Assembly: GCA_039090855.1 (NCBI GenBank)
Contig: CM077024.1
Coordinates: 62,953,594 to 63,017,593, forward strand
Reading direction: 5' to 3'
DNA from: Macrothele yani
Lineage: Eukaryota > Arthropoda > Arachnida > Araneae > Macrothelidae
DNA: 64,000 nt
In this document: positions 55,180-64,000 of the stretch, one piece after another
How positions within the stretch are numbered: position 1 is the first letter of the stretch
Layout of the letters: every line of letters begins with the position of its first letter
The notes under the pieces: model-generated
Databases searched by the model: none
What the model saw: the letters and a program-made list of their open reading frames with translations, nothing else
What the model was told of the DNA's origin: nothing
Translations under genes and position numbers: made by a program

Positions 55180-55976
55180 TGTGACGTACTGCAGAGGTGA
55201 CGCACCTGTCAAGACGGCAAATAGCAGTAATAAGCCTTTGTCAGCGTAGCTTAAATGGGAAATCATTCTTCTCCGAAGCAGAAGGATGTGAGTTCGAGCA
55301 CTGCCACCGACGAATTTGTGTTTTTACATTGGCGCCCTAACGTAAAAACGGATCTACTGGCACTTAAGCCCTTCGAAAAATGTGTGATGTTCCTTCCACA
55401 CATCGTCTGGAATTAATGAGAATTCCTTCTTCACTTCGAAAAATGTGTGCCGTCCCGTGGCGCTGTGGTCTAAACGCTCGTTAACGCTCATTCGTCCGTT
55501 ATGGGGTATGCTCATTAGTGCGTTATGAGGTCCGGGTTTGAATCCCGGTGAGACATGGATGTTGTGTTTGTCTTACAGCACTGGCTCTCTTCCTTCCTTG
55601 GAGCCAGTGATCCTAAATTACGGACGGGAGACTGCTATAGACCACTGAGTTTTTCACGGCGGTTGTTAAAATCCCAATCAAAATAAATAAATAAATAAAT
55701 GTGTGATGCTTCTTCCACACATCGTCTGGAATTAGTGAAAATTCCTTTTGATTTCAAGTATGCTTTGCGGCGGACCCGAAACGTGCAATTTCGTGCCCCT
55801 GCCTTTCTCAAGGGGGCAGGGATATTTGAAACGTACAACAAAAGGTGACATACATGTCAAGACTGCAAGTAGCAGTGATAAACCCTTGTTGGTGTAGCTT
55901 AATTGGGAAAGCATTCGGCTCCGGAGCAAAAGGATTTTGGTTTTAGTCCGGCCACCGGCAAATTCGTGCTTTCACA
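55180..55976 (+). mobile_element. TRIM with tRNA-like LTRs, family 3, with nested SINE
   Basis: The 5' LTR 55180-55328 begins TGTGACGTAC and ends TTTTTACA. One base later comes TGGCGCCCTAACG (55330-55342). The purine tract AAGGGGGCAGGGATA (about 55812-55826) precedes the 3' LTR, which runs to 55976 (ends TTTCACA). The duplication is AGGT (55176-55179 and 55977-55980). tRNA-like sequences are at 55240-55311 and 55888-55959; both share a CTCCG core in the anticodon loop, but box B is decayed. The SINE at 55450-55696 inserted later. Without it the element is about 540 bp. Confidence 0.9.
55450..55696 (+). repeat. tRNA-derived SINE, family A, nested in a TRIM
   Basis: Sense copy with an (AAAT)n tail, flanked by AAATGTGTG (55441-55449 and 55697-55705). 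The head contains a duplicated segment around CGCTCGTTAACGCTCATTCG, making it longer than other copies. Confidence 0.9.
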
Positions 55977-55980
55977 AGGT

Positions 55981-57199
55981 TAGGTTAGGAGGAGTTACTG
56001 TTGTTTACTAAAATTTTCTGACACAAGGTCGTATTTAGTTAAAAAACGCCTTAAAACATACAGTACACAAAGGTTGGCTTGAACCGTTGGGACTCTATGC
56101 CAATTAACTGAGATAACCATCTGACTCCGGGTGGTTCGAGGCGCAGGCGGCATCCTTTACTCGTTGCTAATAGCTACATGGAAGAAGCAAACAGGCCGAC
56201 CGTTTCTTTTTTAGAATGCAGATTCCGGCCTACGGCCGTTGATTGGCAAGTTAAACAAACACCTCACGATGTTCGTAACAATGAACGCTCATCTGGCAAC
56301 GGGCGACTATGATAACGTCTATGTTAGTTCGTCATAACGACATAAAAATTCTACGAATAATAATTATTCGTTTGTTTCCAAAACTTTCATATATAAAAAA
56401 AAATTGCTATTGCTACCTTTGAGGCAAAAGCATTTTAAAATGGTCTACAAAATGTGTAATGTTTAAAATGATTCTTGTCTCTTAATATCAATCCTCCTAT
56501 CACTAAAACATCAAAACTACCATTACAATATAACTCTCTAACGGACACAGTACTAAAACTAAGAAATCAGCTTGTTTCACAAGACAACCGGAGCAGATCT
56601 TGCTCTCACGAACGATTAACACTTATCACACTGATTAATATTGAAAGAGCCTTTTGACACACTGAAGGCACTTTAGTTTATTAAGTAACACTCGTAAACA
56701 TGGATACAACCCATGTGGTTTAACGCAAAGCATTTCTCGTCTCACTCTCACACCTTATTCACACAAAGTGTGACTTTCAATTTGCACTGTGACTTGCTGT
56801 TAACTGTTGTCAAAATGTATTAAGAAACTTGAAGGTTCTTATGTGGCGTTAAGAATGAAATTACACGTGAGAGGTTACAAAATTTATATAAGAAATTCAA
56901 AAAGAAGGTTAGAATAGAGGTATACATCACAAAGGAAAATGGAAACTTCCACATGAAGTAATAATGAAAATGAAAAAGAAAGATGTTTGTTTTACCAATA
57001 TAAATACTTATAAACTCATGATATTCTTTTATGATCTGAAGAAAACTGTAACCAATCCTCCTATGATTTTAATCACCATTACAGAATCCTTTAAAGCAAT
57101 GGTAAAGAAGGCCGCTGCTGGACGGTTACCCGGTATTGGATGCACAAACGAGTCTGCAGATTTTTTAATTTATTTGTCTATTCACCCTGGGGTAGATAT
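55981..57199. other. Intronic or flanking, no recognised gene
   Basis: AT-rich sequence with short unsupported frames only. Confidence 0.4.
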
Positions 57200-59246
57200 C
57201 AGGGCCGGCCTTTGGCATAGGAGAACAAGGCGGCTGCATAGGGCCGCCAATTCAAGGAGCCGCGGATTTTAATCATATATGGATTTTCTTTCATCATCCA
57301 ATTTTAAGCTGTATTATCTTTAAAGAAATAAAATCCCTCAAAAGATTAACAGTCGAAGTACGCCTTTTCTCTTGTCCCACTGGTTTTTTGGGGGGATGCA
57401 GCTGAGTGAATCTATATAAAAACAGCTGTTCCCCTCACCGGCGCCGACTTCACCAACTTATTGAGGGGGAAGGCCTGAAGAGATCAGACGTGGGAGGGGT
57501 AAGTCTCTTCCATTGTCAGGAGGAAAATTAAAATTTAAAGGGGGAGGGAGGCAAAGATAAACTACGAGATTCGACGTGTATTTTGAAATGCAATTGTAAT
57601 TGCTCATCAGCAAATGAACAAGGGAATGGAAATATTTTTTTGCTGAATATTAATATTTTAAAAAATGAAATTCAGCCTACGATTTTATAAAAATACCCCG
57701 AGAGATTTTGTTTCCAAACGTTTATCAAAAATATGAAAAATTAGCACTGTTACTCAAACAAAGAACGAGAAGCGCAAAAAATAAATACATAAACGTGCTA
57801 GAGATTATACGTTTCTGTATTTTTATTTATTTTATTTTTCATAATTATTTTAAACATCACGAGAACATGTCGAACAAAACACGGAGCTGACAATCAAGTT
57901 TCTTATCAAATAAGCAATGCTTTATATGGGAAAAAAGTTTACTTTGTTATTTATAAATTTTTCGGAAATAAATCGCTTTGACCTCATAAGGTGGAACTTG
58001 GTCAACTTTATGAGGCTAAAGCCATTATTTAATTAAACAAGACGAAAAATATTGGGTGTTCACTGCCCCCTAGTAAAATTATTAGGGGGCAAAATTTAAC
58101 TTGCCCCCCTATAGTCGGCGCCTATGGTTCCCTTGCTTTATGCTTTGCAGTGAAGTTTAGTTTCTTTTTCTTCGGCTTTACATTTAAAACGGTAATAACA
58201 AAGGAGCAATGTGTAGGCAGTAAACAAAACGCCAGACAAAAGTTTCCGGAGTTGAGTGAAAAGCAGAACGTCTCAGATTTGCTAATTTAACCGGATTACA
58301 ATTCCCACACTTTTGACTACAGTAGATCGTTTGATTAATGTAAATCTAAATGAGCTCTGTTTCTGATGAGAGGATGAAGGCTACAGAATTAGGGAGGTTA
58401 CAATGAGCATTACAACCTCCTCGGAAAGTATCATTTACTATATACTGTTACTCGTTATACTAAGAAAAACGGAAAAGCAGACGGAAAACTTAAAAAGGCC
58501 AAGCCAACCGCAGGACAGAAGCGATAATTTTCTGGTGGTGGGAAATGACCCTAATTGGTTTGTCCCAGGGGCGGTTCCTGCTATGGGGCTGTGGTGCTGC
58601 ATCCCCCTACCTAAAGCAGATTTTTTTCATACCGTACCAAGAAAGAGAAGTTTTCTGAACTCAACTGGAAGTTTTTCCTGCAAAACACCACTGGGAGCGT
58701 AAAGAACGTTGGCGGACTGCAGTGAGTGCAGCCCTGACGGGTATTGAAACCAACTCATGTGGGAAACTCTGCCTATTCCCACATCAGTTCGTTTCCTTTG
58801 AACAAAACTTCCCTGGGGACTGCATTGATGGCAGTCTCGCTAGCACGGGTTGCTCGCGAATGCAGTCTCTCGTTAGGTGGGAATGCATCGCAAGGCCTGT
58901 GGGATTTGTTGATTAATACGGTTCTTGTGCTTCCGAATAAGAAATAAAATAGGAGAATGAATTTAAAATAATGACGAATGTTGAAATAAAGTATGTTTGA
59001 ATGTATTACTCAACCTGGTTTTTTTCCTTCCAACTTTTGGTTTGCTCCTGCTTTTATTCAATGTAATAATTCTAACAACAATGTTACTCCCATCGACATC
59101 GAAATGTAGAATATTTGTGTTTGCTAATAACAAATACTCAGTTGCCGGGACTTTTACAAAAAAGTTTTATATTTTCTCTTCTGGTCAAAATGGGCATGTG
59201 AACAAATTGCGATGAGATAGAATAGAAATCAGTATTGGATAAATTG

Positions 59247-59250
<4 letters not shown>

Positions 59251-59282
<32 letters not shown>
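59251..59282. repeat. (GA)n microsatellite
   Basis: About 32 bases of perfect GA repeat follow an A-run. Confidence 0.9.
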
Positions 59283-59285
<3 letters not shown>

Positions 59286-59943
59286 TTAATTTCTGCAGCG
59301 AAATACTACTTTTACAAAATTGATTTCTTCACTTGCCAAGAACAGCGAAATTTTCGCTTTTAAACTCACGTAAATTTTTATTCACCAAAAATCATTGAAG
59401 TCACTCCACTGGGTACATTTTATTTTTCTGCTGCATCTCCCCTCCCTCCCAAAAATAATCTACGCATTTCAATTGAGGTAGTGCATTATACTTAATTACT
59501 TTGAAAAGAACATTTAATCAGATATCATTGTTTAGAAAATTTACGAAGCTGGTAAATTTTGGAAAACAAATTTTTCTACACTAAATTGTTATCATGGCTT
59601 CAAATTTAAAACTGGACTGAATATGTTTACAATCCATTTTTATTAAAGAGAATGCCGGTGTGTGAGTATTGCAATAACAACTCATCGCGAAATTCTGGCA
59701 GACCTTTCAAAATTCCACAAAATGTTTTTCGTCGCCGTCCAAGTTGCAGTGGTCGGTATCAAGTCGAAGTTTCAAAGGGAGTATATCAGAAGAAAAATAT
59801 TTATTGTCGTATTTCTAGGGGTCACAATGAGACACTTGAGAATGCGTACAAGACCTTGAGTGTGTGTCTCCACTGCCACTGCCACACACATTAAATTTTT
59901 TACATTTTTTGTCCTTATATACGTATAAGCATGTATATAAAAT

Positions 59944-60460
59944 TTGCAACCACTATTAATCCACTGCTGGATGAGATTCTCCAAATTTCTTCTTCCACAA
60001 CAGTCTGCCTTGAGCCGGTTTCTTTCATGCTTTCGAATTTCATGCACCCATCTCCCCTTTGTCATCTTCTGGGTATTGTTTTTTCCCTTGCTTTCCAGTT
60101 CAACATTTCAACTCTCCGTCAGTGGCTCTTTCTTCTAGCAATATGTCCATCTCATTGCAATTTCAGGAATTCTGATCATAATGTCTTCCACTCTTGTCAT
60201 TTTCCCGATCCACGAGTTTCTATTTGCATCTTTCCTGGTAACACCAACCATGCATCTTTACATGCTTCTTTCAGTTGTCTGCAACATCTATATGTCTATT
60301 TTAGTTGAGGTCCATGTCTGTGCTCCATGCATAAGAACTGGAAGGATGCACTGATTAATCAGTTTCTTTTTAAGAAATAATGCATCTGACCAAGTTTTAT
60401 AGGTCGATTATTTTCTTCATGAATGTGGCAATGTGGCCATCGCTTAACATCTGTTGCCTA
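59944..60460 (-). repeat. RTE LINE 3' fragment, diverged lineage
   Basis: The minus strand retains RRNLENLIQQWINSG, GRWVHEIRKHERNRLKADCC and other C-terminal RTE segments with many substitutions and indels. It is much older than, or a different lineage from, the RTE at 48872. Confidence 0.8.
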
Positions 60461-61209
60461 ATTTAGGTATCGGTCCTCTACATTTTCCCTATCAATCGCT
60501 AAATATAAAATCTAAATATTCATTTCTTGTAAAAAAAAGCACTTTCGATCAATATATATATATATATTATTATTAAACGGACAGCATCAGCACAGGCTCA
60601 GTAACTTAGCTTATTCGAAGTGATATATACAAAATTGAGATGCAGCCCCCCCCCTCCATCTCAGCTTATCACGAGCCGCCACTGGTTAGTCCATTGTCAT
60701 GGGGAGATAGCGAGCTATTTTTTTTTTTTTTTTTTTTTTTGTCCTCTCAAGCTGCTGATACAAATTTCCAACAAACTTCGGATCAGACCATGTTCCATTC
60801 GTGGGAGTTAAACTATCCTCTGGCTATTAAAAAGTTGTAGCTCCGCTGAGGGATTCACGGGGAAGGGCCATAAATTAAAGTACCCATTAGTCGAAGTATA
60901 GGAGGTATTTCATCTCGTCTGCGTCCAGGCGGAAAAACTTTTTTCTCCTGTTTCTTTATTTATTTTATGGGGAGGTTCAGGGTAAGCGTGAAGTAGATAA
61001 ACATTGGCAGCTGTCGGTGTTGTGTCGCTTGTTTCAAAACGTAAAAAAGACTTCTGTTCATTCATTCAGTAGGAACGTTACGAGGCCAGAATATTTTTAG
61101 TAATTTGTTTATTAATCCCAAACGCATTTTTATCGACGATACTATGAAGGGATATTTTCCCCTGTAGTTGCATTTGTATCTAAATATGTTTGAAATTAAA
61201 TGGTCTAAG

Positions 61210-61492
61210 TCCGACAGTGGTGCAGAAAAAAGAAAAAGAAGAAAATGCAGCTGAACAATTAATAGAGAGACAGAAACGTTTGTTATTCAAGCTTTTTAAG
61301 AAGAATCTACATACAGATGAAGCAACGTATTCTACAAAAAAAGAAACATACATTACAGATCTTCAGTCAAAAAACGATGCTTCAGAACACAATGATGTGC
61401 AAATAGACTTTATTCAAGGTCCAGCTAAACATACACTTCTACACCACCATGAAGGACTAAATGAAAGCAACAATGTGCATATCTTAAAATAA
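61210..61492 (+). CDS. Candidate terminal exon, lysine-rich
   Basis: An open frame ends in TAA at 61490-61492. If the AG at 61208-61209 is the acceptor, the exon enters in the same phase as the three upstream exons (AG joins T to make Ser). It encodes about 93 residues: a basic, coiled-coil-like start (QKKEKEENAAEQLIERQKRL), KLFKKNLHTDEATYSTKKE, then a polar His-rich end. The acceptor lacks a good pyrimidine tract, and the frame lies inside a possible hAT element (57200-61857), so it may not belong to the host gene. Confidence 0.35.
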
Positions 61493-61865
61493 GTCCCAAT
61501 TTAACCCAAAAAATTGGTAAAATCTATGCCTAATAATAGATCGAAAGAAATTATAAAATCTAAAAGATGCGCGACAAGATATTAATTATTGTAATTTATT
61601 ATATATTTCTGCCATATATTTAATACTATCCGGATATTTTTGTACGTGCTTTTTTCCTGATGTTTGATTTAAATATGTAGTACATGTTGTACATACTATT
61701 AGGGGTCGCCGAAGTAGGGCAAATTTACTTATGGCGGCCCCTAATAGTATGTAATCATTTATTTATGCGGCCCCTAATAGTATGTATGCCCCTAATAATA
61801 TGTAATTTATGGAAATTTACTTTGCCTAGGGCCGCCGAAGCAGTAAGGCCGGCCCTGGTCGATGT

Positions 61866-62928
61866 ATTTAGTTCTGATTCTTTCATCTTCGACACTTTTG
61901 TGTCAGAGAAACGGAAACATTGGAACGTGGGCTAGAGCAACCTGACTGAAAAGCAATGATCTATGTATGATACAGCTTTCGGGCAGGAGACGCATGACTT
62001 CTCTAACACGAGTAGAGTCATTCCCCGCGTCCATCTGCTTAATGTGACATTCCATGCCAACTGTCCAGTGTCATCGGGGCTGGAATAGAGGCATTTGCGT
62101 TCCACAGCGTGCGCTGATTTGGAAAAGGTCAAAATGTGGATATGTGCGAGCTTTGGGGACAAATTACGGAACACATGTTTCATGAATTAGCTTATAATAA
62201 TCAATGGCGAAGTCAAGAAGACGACTTCCATGATTCTGATTCACATGCTGTTGTAACGATACACTGAAGGCTTGGCAATGTAATGGGCTTCTCTTTAATG
62301 GTTCGATTTGGACAAGGCCCGAGACTCGTATTAGGCATTTTATACTATAAAACATTTTCTGAAATTTACGTGCCATTTTCCGTAATTCCTTTCGTGAATT
62401 AACGAAGCATATTCCTGTACAACTTTTTCCGTGAAATGACGGAAAAGAACCTGAATTTCACGAATTTTTCGTACATCAGGGAAATTCTGAATTTTCAGAA
62501 ATCTTTCCTCAATCCCTTTCGTTACATTAACGATAAATTGCAGTTTTTACGATGTTCTAACGGAACATTCTTAATTTTCGGAAACCTTTCCCCAGTTCCT
62601 TTCGTATATTAACACAAACTTTTGCTGCTAATTTTGACGGAAATTTTCCGGTGATAGGAGCGTTTCGCGGGAATATGAGGTTTGATTTACCATTAAATTT
62701 CAGTCATGTGTCGGAGGATCTGAATTTGAAGTTCTGTAGCGAGGTTGAATATTATGGACACCATATCGCATGAAATTTTGTCATTGTGTGACCCCGGATA
62801 TTTCTTTCTTTCTCCCCCAATTTGTGCACTAGTTGTTGTTCATTGTGTTACTGTAAGAAAACTAGTACTTAAATTATTGTACAGGTGTTTATGAATCAAT
62901 CTCTGGACACCTTAAGACAATAGCTATT
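61866..62928. other. No gene; weak ~100-bp repeat at 62385-62640
   Basis: CCTTTCGTNNATTAACG-like segments occur near 62389, 62515 and 62598 with FACGGAA-type context between (CCGTGAAATGACGG, TTCTAACGGAACATTC), suggesting a short degenerate tandem repeat. No coding signal. Confidence 0.35.
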
Positions 62929-63420
62929 GGGTTGGAAAGAAAGTAATGTCTGCAAATGTAAGGCAACAGAAAAGTGCTAATTACCGTATATACAAATACA
63001 AATCAGTCTAAAATGTAATCGCCATCGTTGGCACGACCTGCTACCACCGTCTGGGCAACTGTTGCATACCATCCCTGAAGAGTTGTCGCGGCTTGGAAAC
63101 AAAGAAGTAAGTAAGTGGGCGTTCGACATCCTCCTGGTTCCTGAGCTGCTGTCCGTACAGGAAATGCTGCAACGACCAGAAAAGGTAATAGTCGCTTGGA
63201 GGCAATCTCCGGAAAATTGGCTGGGTGCGACAGCAGCTCACAGCCCTTGATCTTGTGACAGCTCACCCGTGCTGTGAGAGGTCTCGCTCCATCCTTCTGA
63301 AGGAGGGTGCCCTTGTGATTCAGCAGTGCTGTTAATTTCGAAGAGAGCGATATGTGCAGATCGTCGAACTGACAGCGGTACACGTCGGCGGTAATAGTGG
63401 CGTTGTCCGGCAGCAGCTCA
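62929..63420 (-). mobile_element. Mariner 3' half
   Basis: The terminal repeat at 62934 (ATTGGGTTGGAAAGAAAGTA) is typical of mariners. The minus strand encodes the catalytic C-terminal half: NATITADVYRCQFDDL, then LLQKDGARPLTARVS holding the second aspartate, then (after a shift) RLPPSDYYLFWSLQHFLYG with the third. The end GDYILD is near the terminus. The 5' half is missing: at 63420 the sequence switches directly to the module repeat. Confidence 0.88.
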
Positions 63421-64000
63421 AACAAGAAAGATGACACCGAATTTTCGGGTGTAATAAGCACGTCTTTTGAATCCGTTCTGACGCAAATTAAATTTATCAA
63501 AGCTATTCAAAGTCAATGGAACCGGTATGGAAAACAATAGTATCTGACGGAAGAAAGAAGTTTTTCAATCGGGGTTTTAATCCCTCAGATATTGCTGTAA
63601 ACGGAATCGTGAGCGTACGCCCTCTGGTTGCAGAATTGTGCGTTAAGAAAAACATGACTTTATATGAGAAACCTTTCGCATCGGAAACGCTCTCCAATAC
63701 CGAAATAATTTTTCAAATTGGACTCTTAGAAACGTAGATATCGACAAAAATAAGATGTGACTTTACGTCCCCTGGTGGGAAAACAATGCATTATTTTAGG
63801 GAGAAAGTATTCTCAAAAGGTTTTTCCATATGAGCGGCATCGGTACAAGAAAAAACAAATTTAGTCGAGTTTTCAGGAGCCCAGATTTTCAAATACATCA
63901 GAAGCAGAAATTAACACTTATGCCCCCTGGTGGCCAAACCATTCTTAACCAAACATTAAAAATTATGTGAAAAATATTTTCCATCAGGTCAAGTATGCGA
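63420..64000 (+). repeat. Module repeat with CTCF-like motifs, fourth block (runs off the window)
   Basis: Close to the block at 13676, sharing the same head (GACACCGAATTTTCGGGTGT) and first modules. Motifs are near 63620 (CGCCCTCTGGTTGCAGAA), 63768 (CGTCCCCTGGTGGGAAAA) and 63921 (GCCCCCTGGTGGCCAAACC). It is less rearranged than the 13.7-kb copy, which has lost one module near 13870. Confidence 0.88.

Larger units (their letters stand above)
57200..61857. mobile_element. Possible hAT-like element (inverted ends only)
   Basis: CAGGGCCGGCCTT at 57200 and its complement AAGGCCGGCCCTG ending at 61857 form an inverted pair. The next bases are also similar (AAGGCGGCTGCATAGGGCCGCC against CTTCGGCGGCCCTAGGCAAA). 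Flanking 8-mers GTAGATAT and GTCGATGT agree at six of eight positions. No hAT transposase is recognisable inside. The pair may instead be two independent elements sharing a palindromic GGCCGGCC end. Confidence 0.4.

Noticed and set aside
55978..55994. Insect telomere-like GGTTAGGTTAGG
   Set aside because: Only two units, partly formed by the AGGT target duplication of the TRIM. Not a telomeric repeat.

Overview
This is a repeat-dominated window from a large-genome animal, most likely an arthropod. The evidence is: host exons separated by introns of about 13 and 22 kb with consensus GT/AG splice sites; mariner, Tc1, hAT and RTE-type elements of kinds common in arthropods; and many copies of tRNA-derived SINEs. 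No bacterial-style genes, operons or CRISPR arrays are present. I cannot name the species from sequence alone.

The only convincing host gene lies on the plus strand. Three exons (16236-16860, 30051-30665, 52825-53604) join in one reading frame, every junction in the same phase. They encode a secreted protein with a signal peptide, a polar middle, a Thr/Ser-rich mucin-like stretch and a basic tail. A possible last exon is at 61210-61492. Almost everything else is intronic or flanking mobile DNA.

Layout. 1-13.6 kb: tRNA-derived SINEs (family A), broken mariners, a small non-autonomous hAT and one tRNA-like insertion. 13.7-15.9 kb: an array of about 152-bp modules, each carrying a CTCF-like motif; related blocks are at 39.6-40.2 and 63.4-64.0 kb. 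16-31 kb: host exons 1 and 2, a pyrimidine tract, a Tc1 remnant, nested SINE B/TRIM/hAT insertions, two broken DUF4817-type mariners and an RTE fragment. 31.5-38.5 kb: a 155-bp tandem repeat, two TRIMs, a 61-bp minisatellite and a Tc1 element. 42.3-48.7 kb: a long inverted repeat interrupted by an array of 330-bp units with tRNA-like sequences. 48.9-51.7 kb: a nearly complete but frameshifted RTE retrotransposon. 52.8-64 kb: host exon 3, a fourth TRIM with a nested SINE, a possible hAT and a mariner end.

The most notable discoveries are structural. (1) Four insertions are miniature LTR retrotransposons (TRIMs) whose LTRs each contain a tRNA-like sequence. Each has a primer-binding site beginning TGGCGCCC one base after the 5' LTR, a purine tract before the 3' LTR, and a perfect 4-bp target duplication. 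(2) A separate 330-bp tRNA-like repeat behaves as a mobile unit: three insertions have 12-13 bp target duplications, shared termini and an inverted segment, and one is a 3.4-kb tandem array. (3) Regularly spaced CTCF-like motifs make up an interspersed repeat.
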